Shown: positions 26,660-35,961, counted from the first letter of the stretch. The stretch is 64,000 nt of DNA from JAHEAO01 sp041633555 (GCA_041633555.1 JBFKFZ010000008.1:21618-85617); one strand, 5' to 3'. Translations and numbers: made by a program. The notes: generated by a model not told the origin, from the letters alone.

Positions 26660-27688
26660 TCAAGGCGTCGGTGCATCGGGCCGCATCAGACCTTCGGCCT
26701 TCAACGCTTCCCACAAATTCGCAGGTATATCCGTCCGCGCGGCAGCCAGGTTGCTCTTCATCTCCGCGACGCCCTGACCGCCGGGAATGACGGAGACGAC
26801 AGAGGGGTGATGCAGCGGAAACTGGAATGCCGCATCGACCATCCGCACGCCATGCGCCTTGCAGACTGTTTCGATCCTGCCGACTCTCTTCAAGATCTCC
26901 GGCGGCGCCGGATCGTAGTTGTAGAACGCTCCCTTGTGCGGCCCGGTTGCCAGAATGCCCGAATTGTAAGGCCCTCCGATCACGACGCCGATCCCCCGCG
27001 CCTCACACAAGGGCATGAAACTGTCCAGCGACTCCTGTTCCAGCAAAGTGTAGCGCCCGGCCAGAAGGAACAGGTCGAAATCGCCGCGCTCCGCCAGCCA
27101 ATGGCATGGCTCCCACTCGTTTACGCCCGCGCCGAACGCCTTGATAACCCCCTGGTCGCGCATGCGCATCAGCGCCCGGTAGCCGCCGGCCATGAGTTCG
27201 GACAGCTTGTCCTCCAGCACTTCCCATGAACCGTGATTTGCCACATCCAGATCGTGTGCGAACAGCACGTCGACATGATCCACGCCCAACCGCTCCAGCG
27301 AGAATTCCAGAGATCGCATCGTGGCGTCATAGCCGTAATCATAGACCTCGTTGCGTGACGGCACATCGAACCACTTGCCGATCCCGTCGCGGCTATTTGG
27401 CGTCGTGGTCTTCAGGAGCCGCCCGATCTTGGTGGACAGGACATATTCGTCCCGGGGCTTGCCGCGCAGGAACCGGTTCAAGCGGGTCTCGCTCAGCCCG
27501 AACCCGTAAAGCGGCGCCGTGTCGAAATATCGCACCCCGCCCTCCCAGGCCAATTCAAGGATCGCATGCGCTTCGTCATCCGAGATCGCGCGGTAGAGGT
27601 TTCCTAACGGGGCGGTGCCAAACCCAAGCTTGGTGAAACTCAACCCGCCGTTGCCGGTCCGGTCCCAGTGCGTCACGTCCAAAGCCAT
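26660..27688 (-). CDS. Aldo/keto reductase, aldose 1-dehydrogenase-like
   Basis: A 342-residue NAD(P)-dependent AKR barrel. The tetrad region is visible: YFDTAPLYGFGLSE (Asp and Tyr), STKIGR (Lys), and LFAHDLDVANHG in place of the usual His strand. GKP/LRGKPRDEY and AFGAGVNEWEPC resemble D-threo-aldose 1-dehydrogenase and L-fucose dehydrogenase, which oxidise sugars to lactones. It leads the two-gene minus-strand unit with the lactonase-like amidohydrolase and is divergent from the btpA-type gene. The exact sugar is unknown. Confidence 0.85.
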   Translation of the reverse strand: MALDVTHWDRTGNGGLSFTKLGFGTAPLGNLYRAISDDEAHAILELAWEGGVRYFDTAPLYGFGLSETRLNRFLRGKPRDEYVLSTKIGRLLKTTTPNSRDGIGKWFDVPSRNEVYDYGYDATMRSLEFSLERLGVDHVDVLFAHDLDVANHGSWEVLEDKLSELMAGGYRALMRMRDQGVIKAFGAGVNEWEPCHWLAERGDFDLFLLAGRYTLLEQESLDSFMPLCEARGIGVVIGGPYNSGILATGPHKGAFYNYDPAPPEILKRVGRIETVCKAHGVRMVDAAFQFPLHHPSVVSVIPGGQGVAEMKSNLAAARTDIPANLWEALKAEGLMRPDAPTP

Positions 27689-27785
27689 ATCGACCCCCGT
27701 CTTGCCGAGATCAGACTAGTTGGATTCAACTTGGGAACAAAGCTCTAACGCGCTAGGCTCCGCCAGCACGGTCGGGGGAGAGGGC

Positions 27786-28598
27786 ATGAGCAAGTTCGAA
27801 CGCGTTTTCGGGCAGACCAAGCCAGTGATCGGCATGGTCCATCTTGGTGCGCTTCCCGGCACACCGCTGCATGACAAAAAGACGGGTCTGGACGGCCTTG
27901 TCCGGGCTGCCCGTGCCGACCTGACTGCCTTGCAGGAGGCTGGCTTCGATGCGGTCATGTTCGGCAACGAGAACGACCGGCCCTATGAGTTCGCCGTCGA
28001 CACGGCCTCAACCGCCACGATGGCATTTGTGATCGGACGGCTGCGCGAGGAGATCACTGTACCCTTTGGCGTCAACGTCCTTTGGGATCCGCAATCCACC
28101 GTCGCGCTCGCCGCGGCGACCGGAGCCGCATTCGTGCGAGAGATCTTCACCGGCAGCTACGCCTCCGATATGGGACGGTGGACACCTGACGCCGGCCGCG
28201 CCATGCGATATCGCGACCGCTTGGGGCGCAGCGACTTGGCGATGCTTTATAATGTCTCTGCCGAGTTTGCCGACAGCCTTGACCGGCGTCCCTTGCCGGA
28301 CCGCGCCCGCAGCGCCGTTTTCTCTTCAATTCCCGATGCCGTGCTGGTTTCAGGTCAGATCACCGGCGAAGCAGCCGCGCTGACCGATCTGGAGGCGGTC
28401 AAGAAAGCGCTGCCGACGACCCCCGTTCTGGCCAATACCGGCGTCCAGCACCAGACCGTCGCCGATGTTCTGAAGGTCGCGGATGGTTGCATTGTGGGCT
28501 CGGCACTCAAGGTCGATGGCGATACCTGGAACGCTGTCGACTCGGACCGTGCCGCCGATTTCATGGCGCGCGCCCGTGCCGCGCGAGGGGGCAGGTGA
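27786..28598 (+). CDS. BtpA/SgcQ family protein
   Basis: A 270-residue TIM-barrel protein of the BtpA family, with family features KPVIGMVHLGALPGTP, DAVMFGNENDRPY and PFGVNVLWD at the N-terminal half and CIVGSALKVDG at the C-terminal phosphate-binding end. Cyanobacterial BtpA affects photosystem I, while E. coli SgcQ lies in a sugar-phosphate cluster. Here the adjacent M42 and FGGY-kinase genes favour a sugar-related role. The start MSKFERVFG has GGGGGAGAGGG upstream. The stop overlaps the next ATG by one base. The catalytic activity of the family is not established. Confidence 0.85.
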   Translation: MSKFERVFGQTKPVIGMVHLGALPGTPLHDKKTGLDGLVRAARADLTALQEAGFDAVMFGNENDRPYEFAVDTASTATMAFVIGRLREEITVPFGVNVLWDPQSTVALAAATGAAFVREIFTGSYASDMGRWTPDAGRAMRYRDRLGRSDLAMLYNVSAEFADSLDRRPLPDRARSAVFSSIPDAVLVSGQITGEAAALTDLEAVKKALPTTPVLANTGVQHQTVADVLKVADGCIVGSALKVDGDTWNAVDSDRAADFMARARAARGGR

Positions 28599-29698
28599 TG
28601 CCCGACAGCTTGCGCGAGATCCTGATCGACTTGATGGGCGAACCCGGCCTGTCTGGACATGAGGACCGGGTTCGCCGCAACATTACCGGCCGGTTGAGCG
28701 CTTTGGGCTGCCAAAGCTGGTCGGATCGGGTGGGCAATCTGGTGACGACGTTCGAGGGCGACCCTGGGGCGCCCGTCGTCATGCTCTTTACCCATATGGA
28801 TCAGCTCGGTTTTGTCGTGCGGAAGATCGAGGCCGACGGTCTGATCCGGCTGGAACGGCTGGGCGGCGTGCCGGAACGGGCGCTTGCATCTCAGGCCGTG
28901 CTGATTTGCGGTGCCAAGGGCGACCTGCCCGGCGTCATTGCCAACAAGAGCCATCACGCCACACGACCTGAGGAAAAGCACCACGTTTTGCCTTTTGCCG
29001 AACTCTATGTCGATGCCGGCTTTGCCAGCGCGGCGGAGGCCAATGCAGCGGGGGTCAGGATCGGCACGCCTGTAGTCTACCACCCGCGTGTGCTGCCGCT
29101 GGCCTCCCCAAGGATCGCCGGAACCTCAGTCGATGATCGCGCCGGCTGTGCGGTGCTGATCAAGGTGGCGGAGACTCTGGCTGAAAGAACATCCGGTCCT
29201 ACCGTACATCTCGCGTTCACGGTGCAGGAAGAGTTCAACCTGCGCGGGGCGCTGCCGCTGGCCCAGACGCTTGCCCCCGATATCGCGATCCAGATCGACC
29301 TGATGTTGGCGACCGACACGCCCGACATGTCGGATCGCGGGGACATGCATCTTGGCAAGGGACCGGGCATGAGCCTCTATTCCTTCCACGGTCGCGGCAC
29401 TTTGAACGGCGTCATTCCACACCCCGCGCTGGTGAAACTGGCCGAAGACGCTGCAGAGGCCGAGGCCATTCCGCTGCAACGCTCGGCACAGGCCGGGGTC
29501 TTGACCGATCTTTCCTACGTGCAACTTGTTGGGCAGGGCGTCGCCTCGATCGACCTTGGTTTTCCGATGCGTTATTCGCATTCCAGCCTCGAGGTCTGCG
29601 ATCTGACCGACCTGGAGGCATTGGTGCGCCTGCTTGTCGCGATGCTGGGGCGTATCGGGCCGGATTTCAGCCCGAGCCGCGACGGGGCGGCGGGATGA
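28598..29698 (+). CDS. M42 family metallopeptidase/SgcX-like protein
   Basis: A 366-residue dinuclear-metal hydrolase of the M42 (glutamyl aminopeptidase/endoglucanase-like) family. Ligands and catalytic residues seen in order are FTHMDQLGF (His, Asp), TSVDDRAGC (Asp), TVQEEFNLRGA (Glu-Glu), ATDTPD (Asp) and RYSHSSLE (His). The E. coli homologue SgcX is next to SgcQ, the same pairing as here. Despite the peptidase label, the genomic company suggests it acts on a sugar derivative or deacylates one. It overlaps the BtpA gene by one base and the kinase gene by four (ATGA). Confidence 0.85.
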   Translation: MPDSLREILIDLMGEPGLSGHEDRVRRNITGRLSALGCQSWSDRVGNLVTTFEGDPGAPVVMLFTHMDQLGFVVRKIEADGLIRLERLGGVPERALASQAVLICGAKGDLPGVIANKSHHATRPEEKHHVLPFAELYVDAGFASAAEANAAGVRIGTPVVYHPRVLPLASPRIAGTSVDDRAGCAVLIKVAETLAERTSGPTVHLAFTVQEEFNLRGALPLAQTLAPDIAIQIDLMLATDTPDMSDRGDMHLGKGPGMSLYSFHGRGTLNGVIPHPALVKLAEDAAEAEAIPLQRSAQAGVLTDLSYVQLVGQGVASIDLGFPMRYSHSSLEVCDLTDLEALVRLLVAMLGRIGPDFSPSRDGAAG

Positions 29699-31191
29699 GC
29701 TACACACTTGGCATCGATATCGGCACTTTCGAGTCCAAAGGTGTCATTGTCGATCATCAGGGCAATATTATCGCCACCTCGACTGCTCCGCATGAACTGA
29801 TCGTGCCGCAACCCGGCTGGGCAGAGCATCGCGCGGACGAGGATTGGTGGCACGATTTCTGTACGATCAGCAGACAGTTGATCGCAGACACGAAGATCGA
29901 CCCTTCTGACATCAAATGCGCTGCGACCAGCGCCATAGGCCCCTGCATGCTGCCTGTCGATGCAGATGGCAGGCCGTTGATGAATGCGGTCCTATATGGG
30001 GTTGATACCCGCGCCGAGGCAGAGATCGCGGTACTTACCGGCAACATCGGAGCGGACCGCATTCTGCAGGTTTGCGGCAACGCCCTGACCTCGCAATCGG
30101 TGGGCCCGAAGATACTCTGGCTGAAGAACAACCGGGCCGATCTATATGCCGAAACCGCGAAAGTGGTCACTTCGACGACGTACCTCGTTCACCGGCTGAC
30201 GGGCGAGTTCGTGATCGATCATTACACTGCTGCCAATTTCAGCCCGCTTTATGACGTGAACGGACAACGCTGGATCCACGGACTGGCCCCGGAGATTATC
30301 GCCCCTGAAAAGCTCCCGCGCCTGCTCTGGTCAACCGAGATCGCAGGAAGGGTTACTGCCAAGGCCGCCGCCGAAACGGGTCTTGTGGAAGGTACGTCCG
30401 TGACCTGCGGCACGATCGACGCCGCCGCCGAGGCCGTCAGTGTTGGGGTAAAGCAACCCGGCGAGATGATGGTGATGTATGGCTCGACCATCTTTATCAT
30501 CGCGCTCACCGAGGGCCGGGTCGACGACCCGCGCCTCTGGTACGCGCCCTGGCTTTTTCCCGGGCAGCACGCTTCGATGGCGGGTCTCGCGACCAGCGGC
30601 ACGCTGACCCACTGGTTTCGCGACCAAATGGCGCGCGACCTGCCGCGAGATACCGCCTTTGCCGATCTGGCTGCCGAGGCCGCTTCCTCGCCGCCCGGGG
30701 CCAACGGCCTGCTTGTCCTTCCCTATTTCATGGGCGAGCGGACGCCGATCCACGATGCCCGGGCAACGGGGGCAATTTTCGGCCTGAACCTGACGCATAA
30801 CCGAGGCGACGTGTTCCGGGCGCTGCTCGAAGGCATCGCCAATGGCACTGCGCACGTGATCGAGACATTCGGCGAAACAGGTCAGGTGGCAAAGCGGATC
30901 CTTGCGGTAGGCGGCGGAGTGAAGAACTCGGTTTGGTTGCAGGCTACCTCAGATATTGCCCAGATCCCTCAGGTTGTCAGCGAGAAGACGATTGGCGCCT
31001 GCTATGGAGATGCCTATCTTGCCTCTCTGGCGATCGGTACGGCAAGACCTGGCGATATTGCGAACTGGAACCCGCCCGCCAGACAGATCGAGCCCCATCT
31101 CTACCCGGTCTACGAGCGTCAATATGCGCTCTTCAAACGGCTCTATTCCCAAACTCGCGACATTGCTCACGCTCTAGCAGATCCGACTTGA
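29695..31191 (+). CDS. FGGY family carbohydrate kinase
   Basis: A 498-residue sugar kinase of the hexokinase/actin fold. The phosphate-1 loop is GIDIGTFESKGVIVD (residues 6-20). Domain II motifs include GTIDAAAEAVSVG, MVMYGSTIFI and, near the C-terminus, ILAVGGGVKNSVWLQATSDI. It is closest by pattern to xylulokinase-like members, but the substrate cannot be assigned. The ATG overlaps the M42 stop, completing a coupled three-gene unit with btpA-like and M42 genes. It is followed by a 206-base spacer with no gene, then the convergent ABC permease. Confidence 0.88.
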   Translation: MSYTLGIDIGTFESKGVIVDHQGNIIATSTAPHELIVPQPGWAEHRADEDWWHDFCTISRQLIADTKIDPSDIKCAATSAIGPCMLPVDADGRPLMNAVLYGVDTRAEAEIAVLTGNIGADRILQVCGNALTSQSVGPKILWLKNNRADLYAETAKVVTSTTYLVHRLTGEFVIDHYTAANFSPLYDVNGQRWIHGLAPEIIAPEKLPRLLWSTEIAGRVTAKAAAETGLVEGTSVTCGTIDAAAEAVSVGVKQPGEMMVMYGSTIFIIALTEGRVDDPRLWYAPWLFPGQHASMAGLATSGTLTHWFRDQMARDLPRDTAFADLAAEAASSPPGANGLLVLPYFMGERTPIHDARATGAIFGLNLTHNRGDVFRALLEGIANGTAHVIETFGETGQVAKRILAVGGGVKNSVWLQATSDIAQIPQVVSEKTIGACYGDAYLASLAIGTARPGDIANWNPPARQIEPHLYPVYERQYALFKRLYSQTRDIAHALADPT

Positions 31192-31397
31192 AATCCTTGT
31201 TCTTGGTTATCGTGCTGATGCTTCGCGCCCGGTTGCACGTTGAGGCCGATGCGAAGCGGGCGCGTAATAGCAGCACGGTTGAGCGATGCGTCCCACTGCA
31301 GTTTTGGTGCTGATCGGCGAAAGCATTGTATGCCGTCGTCGGAAATGTGCCGTCACTGACATGCTGTAGGTGCAAATCTGGCGCATTCGATACAGAG

Positions 31398-32318
31398 CTA
31401 TTTCACCGCGCCCGCCGCCATGCCCTTGATGATATATCGCTCAAGCACCACGCCGATGATGATTAGCGGGACAATCGCGGCGAAAGAGAGTGCCGCCATC
31501 GACCACCAGCTGATCCCCTGACTGCCGGTCTGGCTGGCGACCATTACCGGCAGCGTGACCGCGTTTGAACCGGTCAAAAGGGCGGCAAAGAAGTACTCAT
31601 TCCACGTCAGCACAAGCGACAGGATGAAAGAGGCCACGATGCCGGGCAGAGCGATTGGCAGGATAATGGTAATGAATGCGCCCCAGATCGAGAGGCCATC
31701 GACAAGAGCTGCTTCCTCCAGTTCTGTCGGGATCGATGCGAACTGATCGCGCATGATCCAAATGACGATCGGCAGCACCGTCAAAGCATAGAGCAGAATC
31801 AGACCGATCCGGGTGTCTAGAAGCGCCAACTCCTTGTAGAGCACAAGAAAGGGCAGGGCGAGCACTACTGGCGGCAAGATCAGCTGGCTGAGGAAGAAGA
31901 AAGAGATATCGGGATTGCGCATGAAACCGAACTTGAAGCTGAACCTCGACAGCCCGTAGGCCGCGAGTGATCCCAGGATGACCGCGAGCGAGGAGGCGCT
32001 GAGCGCGATTACCGTCGAATTTGTAAACCGCTTCAGGAACTCGGCGCGCACCGTGCTTTCGTTGCCTATGGTTTCGGGCGACAAGCCTAGCGACCGCCAA
32101 CCCAGCCACTTCGGCGCAAAATCGACCCATGGCACCATGTTCCCCTGCATCACGTCCGGCGCCATCTTGAAGCTGGTCGTAATCGTCCAGTAGATCGGGA
32201 ACAGGCAGATGACAGTCCACAATGCCAGGAATCCGTAAATCGCGACGCGGCTAGCGAACCACTTTGCCTTGTGGGTTCGATCTAGGTCACTGTCAAAGAA
32301 GATCTGCGCCTCGACCAT
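31398..32318 (-). CDS. Carbohydrate ABC transporter permease (MalG-like)
   Basis: A 306-residue permease of the CUT1/MalG type, with an N-terminal cytoplasmic stretch of about 25 residues and six helices. The EAA loop is IPTELEEAALVDGLSIWGAF. The C-terminus ends ERYIIKGMAAGAVK, the usual MalG-like terminus after the last helix. It begins directly after the stop of the partner permease (no gap), with GAGG before the ATG. It is the third gene of the binding-protein, permease, permease unit. Confidence 0.92.
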   Translation of the reverse strand: MVEAQIFFDSDLDRTHKAKWFASRVAIYGFLALWTVICLFPIYWTITTSFKMAPDVMQGNMVPWVDFAPKWLGWRSLGLSPETIGNESTVRAEFLKRFTNSTVIALSASSLAVILGSLAAYGLSRFSFKFGFMRNPDISFFFLSQLILPPVVLALPFLVLYKELALLDTRIGLILLYALTVLPIVIWIMRDQFASIPTELEEAALVDGLSIWGAFITIILPIALPGIVASFILSLVLTWNEYFFAALLTGSNAVTLPVMVASQTGSQGISWWSMAALSFAAIVPLIIIGVVLERYIIKGMAAGAVK

Positions 32319-33425
32319 CTAGTACCTCGGGTTCATCCAGCGGTCCGCCAGCTTCATGAAGACCGTGATCGCGATGACGATCAGCACGAGGTAGACCATT
32401 GCCAAAAGCGTGCCGTAACCGACGTTCGACCGGTCGCGGTATTCGCGGAAGATGAAGCTCGTTACGCTGTCGGTCGCTCCTCCGGGACCACCCGAAGTGA
32501 CGTTGATGATGATGTCGGCGAGCTTCAGCTTGAAGATGATCCTGATCAGGATCGCCGTGATCGAAGCCGGCAGCATCAGCGGAAACGTGACCTCCCAGAA
32601 TGAACGCCAGGCCGAGGCGCCGTCGACCCGGCTGGCCTCACGCAACTCCTTCGGGATCGCCTGCAAGCCAGCGAGGATCATGACCATCATGAAGGGGATG
32701 AAGGTCCAGGCATCCATGACCATGATCATGAAGCGTGCCATTTCGGGCGAGCCGAAGAACGACGGGTTGTCCCAGCCCAGCCAGCGTGCAAGTCGGGCCA
32801 GCGGGCCGAAGCGGACCTCCAGCATCGACTTGCCGATCATCCAGCTGACTGCGACCGGCGACAGCATTAGCGGCAGAAGAAACGCCACCCGGAAGAATTT
32901 TCGCGCCCTGATCTCGGCATTCAGCAAGAGAGCGAGGCCGAAGGCGATCGTGTATTCGACAAGGATTGCCGCCGTATACCAGACCATGTTCTTGAGCGCG
33001 TTCCAATAGAAAGGATCGCCCCACATTTGCCGGACATTGTCAAACCCGTTGAATTTGCGTCCCGTCGGAGAAGACAGGTTCCAGTCGGAGAAAGCGATGC
33101 CGATCCCGAAGATCAGCGGGAACACCACCATCGAGATCACGAAGAGCGCGGCAGGAAGCACGAACAGTACCCGCCTGCCCTGCTCGCCGCGGATCACGAC
33201 CTGCGCCCAGCAGAGGCAGATGGCCCAGAGGATATAGGCGAAAAGTACCGGCCTCCAGGTTTTGAGTCCGAGCGCCAGCCAGCCCAGCCGATCGGCGGTC
33301 TGGACCAGTGCCACAAGCACGAGAAAGCCGAACGATCCCCAGATCAGCGCCTTGCCCAAGCCTCGGCGCCGTTCCGAGATATCGTCCGCCGTCACGACGT
33401 GAAGAAGATCGCCCTCGCTGCTCAT
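32319..33425 (-). CDS. Carbohydrate ABC transporter permease (MalF/UgpA-like)
   Basis: A 368-residue permease with an unusually long front: about 35 cytoplasmic residues plus two extra helices (about 30-50 and 60-105) before the typical region beginning FGIGIAFSDWNLSS. The EAA loop is IPKELREASRVDGASAWRSF. I see no good Shine-Dalgarno motif before the ATG at 33425 (TTAGCATCCTTTC). The start may be poorly defined or translation may be weak compared with the binding protein upstream, from which it is separated by a strong stem-loop. Confidence 0.88.
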   Translation of the reverse strand: MSSEGDLLHVVTADDISERRRGLGKALIWGSFGFLVLVALVQTADRLGWLALGLKTWRPVLFAYILWAICLCWAQVVIRGEQGRRVLFVLPAALFVISMVVFPLIFGIGIAFSDWNLSSPTGRKFNGFDNVRQMWGDPFYWNALKNMVWYTAAILVEYTIAFGLALLLNAEIRARKFFRVAFLLPLMLSPVAVSWMIGKSMLEVRFGPLARLARWLGWDNPSFFGSPEMARFMIMVMDAWTFIPFMMVMILAGLQAIPKELREASRVDGASAWRSFWEVTFPLMLPASITAILIRIIFKLKLADIIINVTSGGPGGATDSVTSFIFREYRDRSNVGYGTLLAMVYLVLIVIAITVFMKLADRWMNPRY

Positions 33426-33502
33426 GAAAGGATGCTAAACATAAGAGATCGCATCTGAGAAGCGTTCATGTCTTATGCAAGACGCTCGAGATGTTCACTG
33501 AA

Positions 33503-33530
33503 CGAGGGGCGCGTATCGTCGCGCCCCTCG
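33503..33530. terminator. Perfect 11-bp stem-loop between binding-protein and permease genes
   Basis: CGAGGGGCGCG (33503-33513) and CGCGCCCCTCG (33520-33530) pair perfectly around TATCGT. It starts 10 bases after the binding-protein stop. No T-run follows on the minus strand, so it is more likely a 3'-end stabiliser or partial terminator that raises binding-protein levels over the permeases. Confidence 0.7.
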
Positions 33531-33539
33531 AACTACCGA

Positions 33540-35201
33540 CTACAATCCGAGCGAAGCTTTGTAGAGCGCGATCTGGCTGTCGCGCCCGATCTGGTCGGTG
33601 ATCTTCTCCCAGGCTGCCGCGATAGCGTCGGCGGTTTCCTGGGCCGACCCGTATTGGCCATTGATCCCTTTGACCAGTTCATCTTCGGCGATCGAGTAAT
33701 ATTGGAAGATCCCTGGGATTCGCGGCTCGATTGCGGCATTCGGATGATTGTAGCTGTCGGCGTTGGACCCCAGGTAATCCTCGATGAAGGCCCGGTCATA
33801 GCCAGCCTCCTCCCATTCGTCATACTGGAAGTGCGACTGGCGGTATGGCTGAAAGCCGGAGGGATAAGCGGCTGTCCAGAGTGAGAGATCCTTGCCGCCG
33901 AGATGCGCCGCGGCCGACCAAGCAGCCTTGCGCTTCATTTCGTCGCCTGAAACGCGGCTGGTCACGTAGATGCCCCAGCCGATGTAGGCCATGTTCGGTG
34001 CGAAGTTTACACCGCCCTCTGGGTCCTCCCACTCGGCGGTCTGCGAGTTGTAGACGCGTGTTGCACCCGGATTGATCGAAAAGCCAGTTACATCTCCAAC
34101 AATGGAATCGTCACGTGTGCGCACGTTCGAACCGACATCGCCCCACCAAGTCAGCATCGAGCCGGTTCCCGCGAGGAACTGCGAGAAAGCGGTGCCATTT
34201 GGGTCAGTGTTCAACTGATCCGCAGGATAGGCACCAGGAGTTGCCGCCAGGTCCATGACGTCCTGAATTGCCTGCACCCAAGCCGGATTGTTGACACGCG
34301 GCTTCATGGTCTCGGGGTCGAACAACCATGCTGGATCACCGGGATGCTTGGCATATGCGGCCGCACGGTCTTCGAGAAAATAGAACCCGAAACCGCCCCA
34401 TTGATACTTAAGCGGGTCAAGAAACCCGGTTGCCGGCAGGCCGGTGAGTGGGTCATTCTGGCCGATGATCTTCTTGGAGAAATCGTTGACCTGTTCCCAA
34501 GTGGTCGGCGGCTCGGACAGCCCGGTCGCCGCCGTGATCGCGGGATCGGTGAAGTAGTCTTGGCGGTAGGCGAAGGTATGGCAGTCGCCGTCAATGTTGA
34601 TCCGGTACGTCTTGCCTTCCCAAGTGCCGACCGGCGCCCGAAGGTATTCCACCAGGTCGTCGGCCTCGATCTGTTCACTTACCCATTCGGGCATTTCGTC
34701 AAGCAGCCCCTTGCTCGCGGTGTCGCCCTCGAACGGAGCGCCCATCTGAATGATGTCGAAATCCACAGTGCCCGTCGCAATTGCTTGCTGCAGACGCGGA
34801 TTGTAGTCCGCTTGCGCGAGGTCGATCCAGTTGATCGTGGCGCCGGTATAGGCCTCCCACGGTTTCAGAAAGCCGCGGAACAGGAAGTTGTGAAGGTTCT
34901 GATTGTTGAGCCCCATGAAGGTCAACTCGACCCCGGCGAACTCGCCCTCGGCAACATTGGCCATCGTCGGCCCCAGGCACATTTCTCCAACCTTTTGCCA
35001 GTCGGCATCAGTCGGCGAACCCATGCCAACGCCCGGGATCTTCAGGATTTCGGCACGGACATTTCCGTGCCCGGCAGTCCGAGCGGGCGCGGAGAGACCG
35101 CCCATGGCTCCCAATGCGCCGACGCTCGCCAGTCCTTTCATCACGTTCCGCCGGTCAATCTTCCCGGTGCGCAGCATCTGATTGTAAATCTCGACTTTCA
35201 C
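33540..35201 (-). CDS. Sugar ABC transporter substrate-binding protein (Tat-type signal)
   Basis: A 553-residue periplasmic receptor of the SBP family 1 type. It begins with a GTG at 35201 with GGGAGG 7 bases upstream. Residues 17-40 (DRRNVMKGLASVGALGAMGG) look like a twin-arginine signal, so it may be exported folded. The receptor fold is supported by TINWIDLAQADYNPRLQQAI, TGTVDFDIIQMGAPF and a Trp-rich C-lobe. It is longer than the common 400-450-residue sugar receptors. The two permeases follow on the same strand; the matching ATPase is encoded on the opposite strand at 35962-37026. Confidence 0.9.
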   Translation of the reverse strand: MKVEIYNQMLRTGKIDRRNVMKGLASVGALGAMGGLSAPARTAGHGNVRAEILKIPGVGMGSPTDADWQKVGEMCLGPTMANVAEGEFAGVELTFMGLNNQNLHNFLFRGFLKPWEAYTGATINWIDLAQADYNPRLQQAIATGTVDFDIIQMGAPFEGDTASKGLLDEMPEWVSEQIEADDLVEYLRAPVGTWEGKTYRINIDGDCHTFAYRQDYFTDPAITAATGLSEPPTTWEQVNDFSKKIIGQNDPLTGLPATGFLDPLKYQWGGFGFYFLEDRAAAYAKHPGDPAWLFDPETMKPRVNNPAWVQAIQDVMDLAATPGAYPADQLNTDPNGTAFSQFLAGTGSMLTWWGDVGSNVRTRDDSIVGDVTGFSINPGATRVYNSQTAEWEDPEGGVNFAPNMAYIGWGIYVTSRVSGDEMKRKAAWSAAAHLGGKDLSLWTAAYPSGFQPYRQSHFQYDEWEEAGYDRAFIEDYLGSNADSYNHPNAAIEPRIPGIFQYYSIAEDELVKGINGQYGSAQETADAIAAAWEKITDQIGRDSQIALYKASLGL

Positions 35202-35518
35202 GACAATTCCTCCCTACGGCAAAGGCCGGTTCATCTGCGGGTGATCGGCCTGGTTCGAAAAGTGAGCCGCCGATCATTGAATAGGTTTTCGCAGCAAGTT
35301 CCGCAGCTTGGCGTGTTTTCCGGCCCGGTGATTGCGCCAACAGAAAAACCATTTCAGCAAGGTGACGCTAAGTCAAGATTCACGTCCTCCGCACCTGATC
35401 CGGCACAACCATTCACCGTGTTGTGATAGATGGACTGCAACTTTTCGGCGATTTGCTCGTGATTGACGACATGTCACCGAACTGCTGGTGACGATTTCAG
35501 AAAGAAAGGATGGCAAAT
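35202..35518. other. Divergent regulatory spacer
   Basis: A 317-base gene-free region between the binding-protein gene (minus) and a 55-residue coiled-coil gene (plus). It must contain the promoter of the transporter operon. I can see the two ribosome-binding sites (GGGAGGAATTG on minus near 35205-35213, AAGGA on plus at 35506-35510), but no operator palindrome or promoter I would defend. Confidence 0.5.
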
Positions 35519-35686
35519 ATGAACGCGATTGCAGAAACCCGGAATTCCGATCTGCCGACCAAGCATGACTTGGACAAGCTCGAGGAACGGTTGGACGCCC
35601 TGGAAATGGCACTTGCAAAACTCGAGGCCCAGCTCAAGGAGATGTCGCACGACACGCCCAGCATGGAGAGAGGCTACTATTCCTAA
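35519..35686 (+). CDS. Small coiled-coil protein, unknown
   Basis: A 55-residue frame that begins MNAIAETRNSD, with AAGGA 8 bases upstream; an ATG nine bases earlier is in frame but sits directly on that motif. Residues 17-45 form a clear amphipathic helix (LDKLEERLDALEMALAKLEA) with Leu/Met at heptad spacing, so it likely oligomerises. It has no Cys, no membrane segment and no family I recognise. It faces away from the transporter binding-protein gene and precedes the ATPase gene by 275 bases. Confidence 0.55.
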   Translation: MNAIAETRNSDLPTKHDLDKLEERLDALEMALAKLEAQLKEMSHDTPSMERGYYS

Positions 35687-35961
35687 CCTTGCTGAAGGGC
35701 ATCGTACGGATCGGGACCCGCGCACGCGTTCCGATCCTGCGGGCGGTTACATAGTCTGATGCCACTTGAAACGATTGTGATCCCGACGCCGCTGCGTCTG
35801 GGCCGGCCAGACGATCAACGGCAACGCGACCGCTGTACTCAACGTCTGATATCTTCAACCAAGCCGATGGGCCGGCCGCGAACTGGCCCCTCATCTTCAC
35901 AATGGACAGGTCCAGCCGGCCCCGCTAGCCTCGGCCCGAGATCGGGGGGAACGGGAACAAC
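35687..35961. other. Spacer upstream of the ABC ATPase gene, no gene seen
   Basis: A 275-base interval without a convincing reading frame. It holds the ribosome-binding region of the ATPase gene (GGGGGGAACGGGAAC near 35944-35958) and presumably its promoter, which I cannot localise. Confidence 0.45.
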
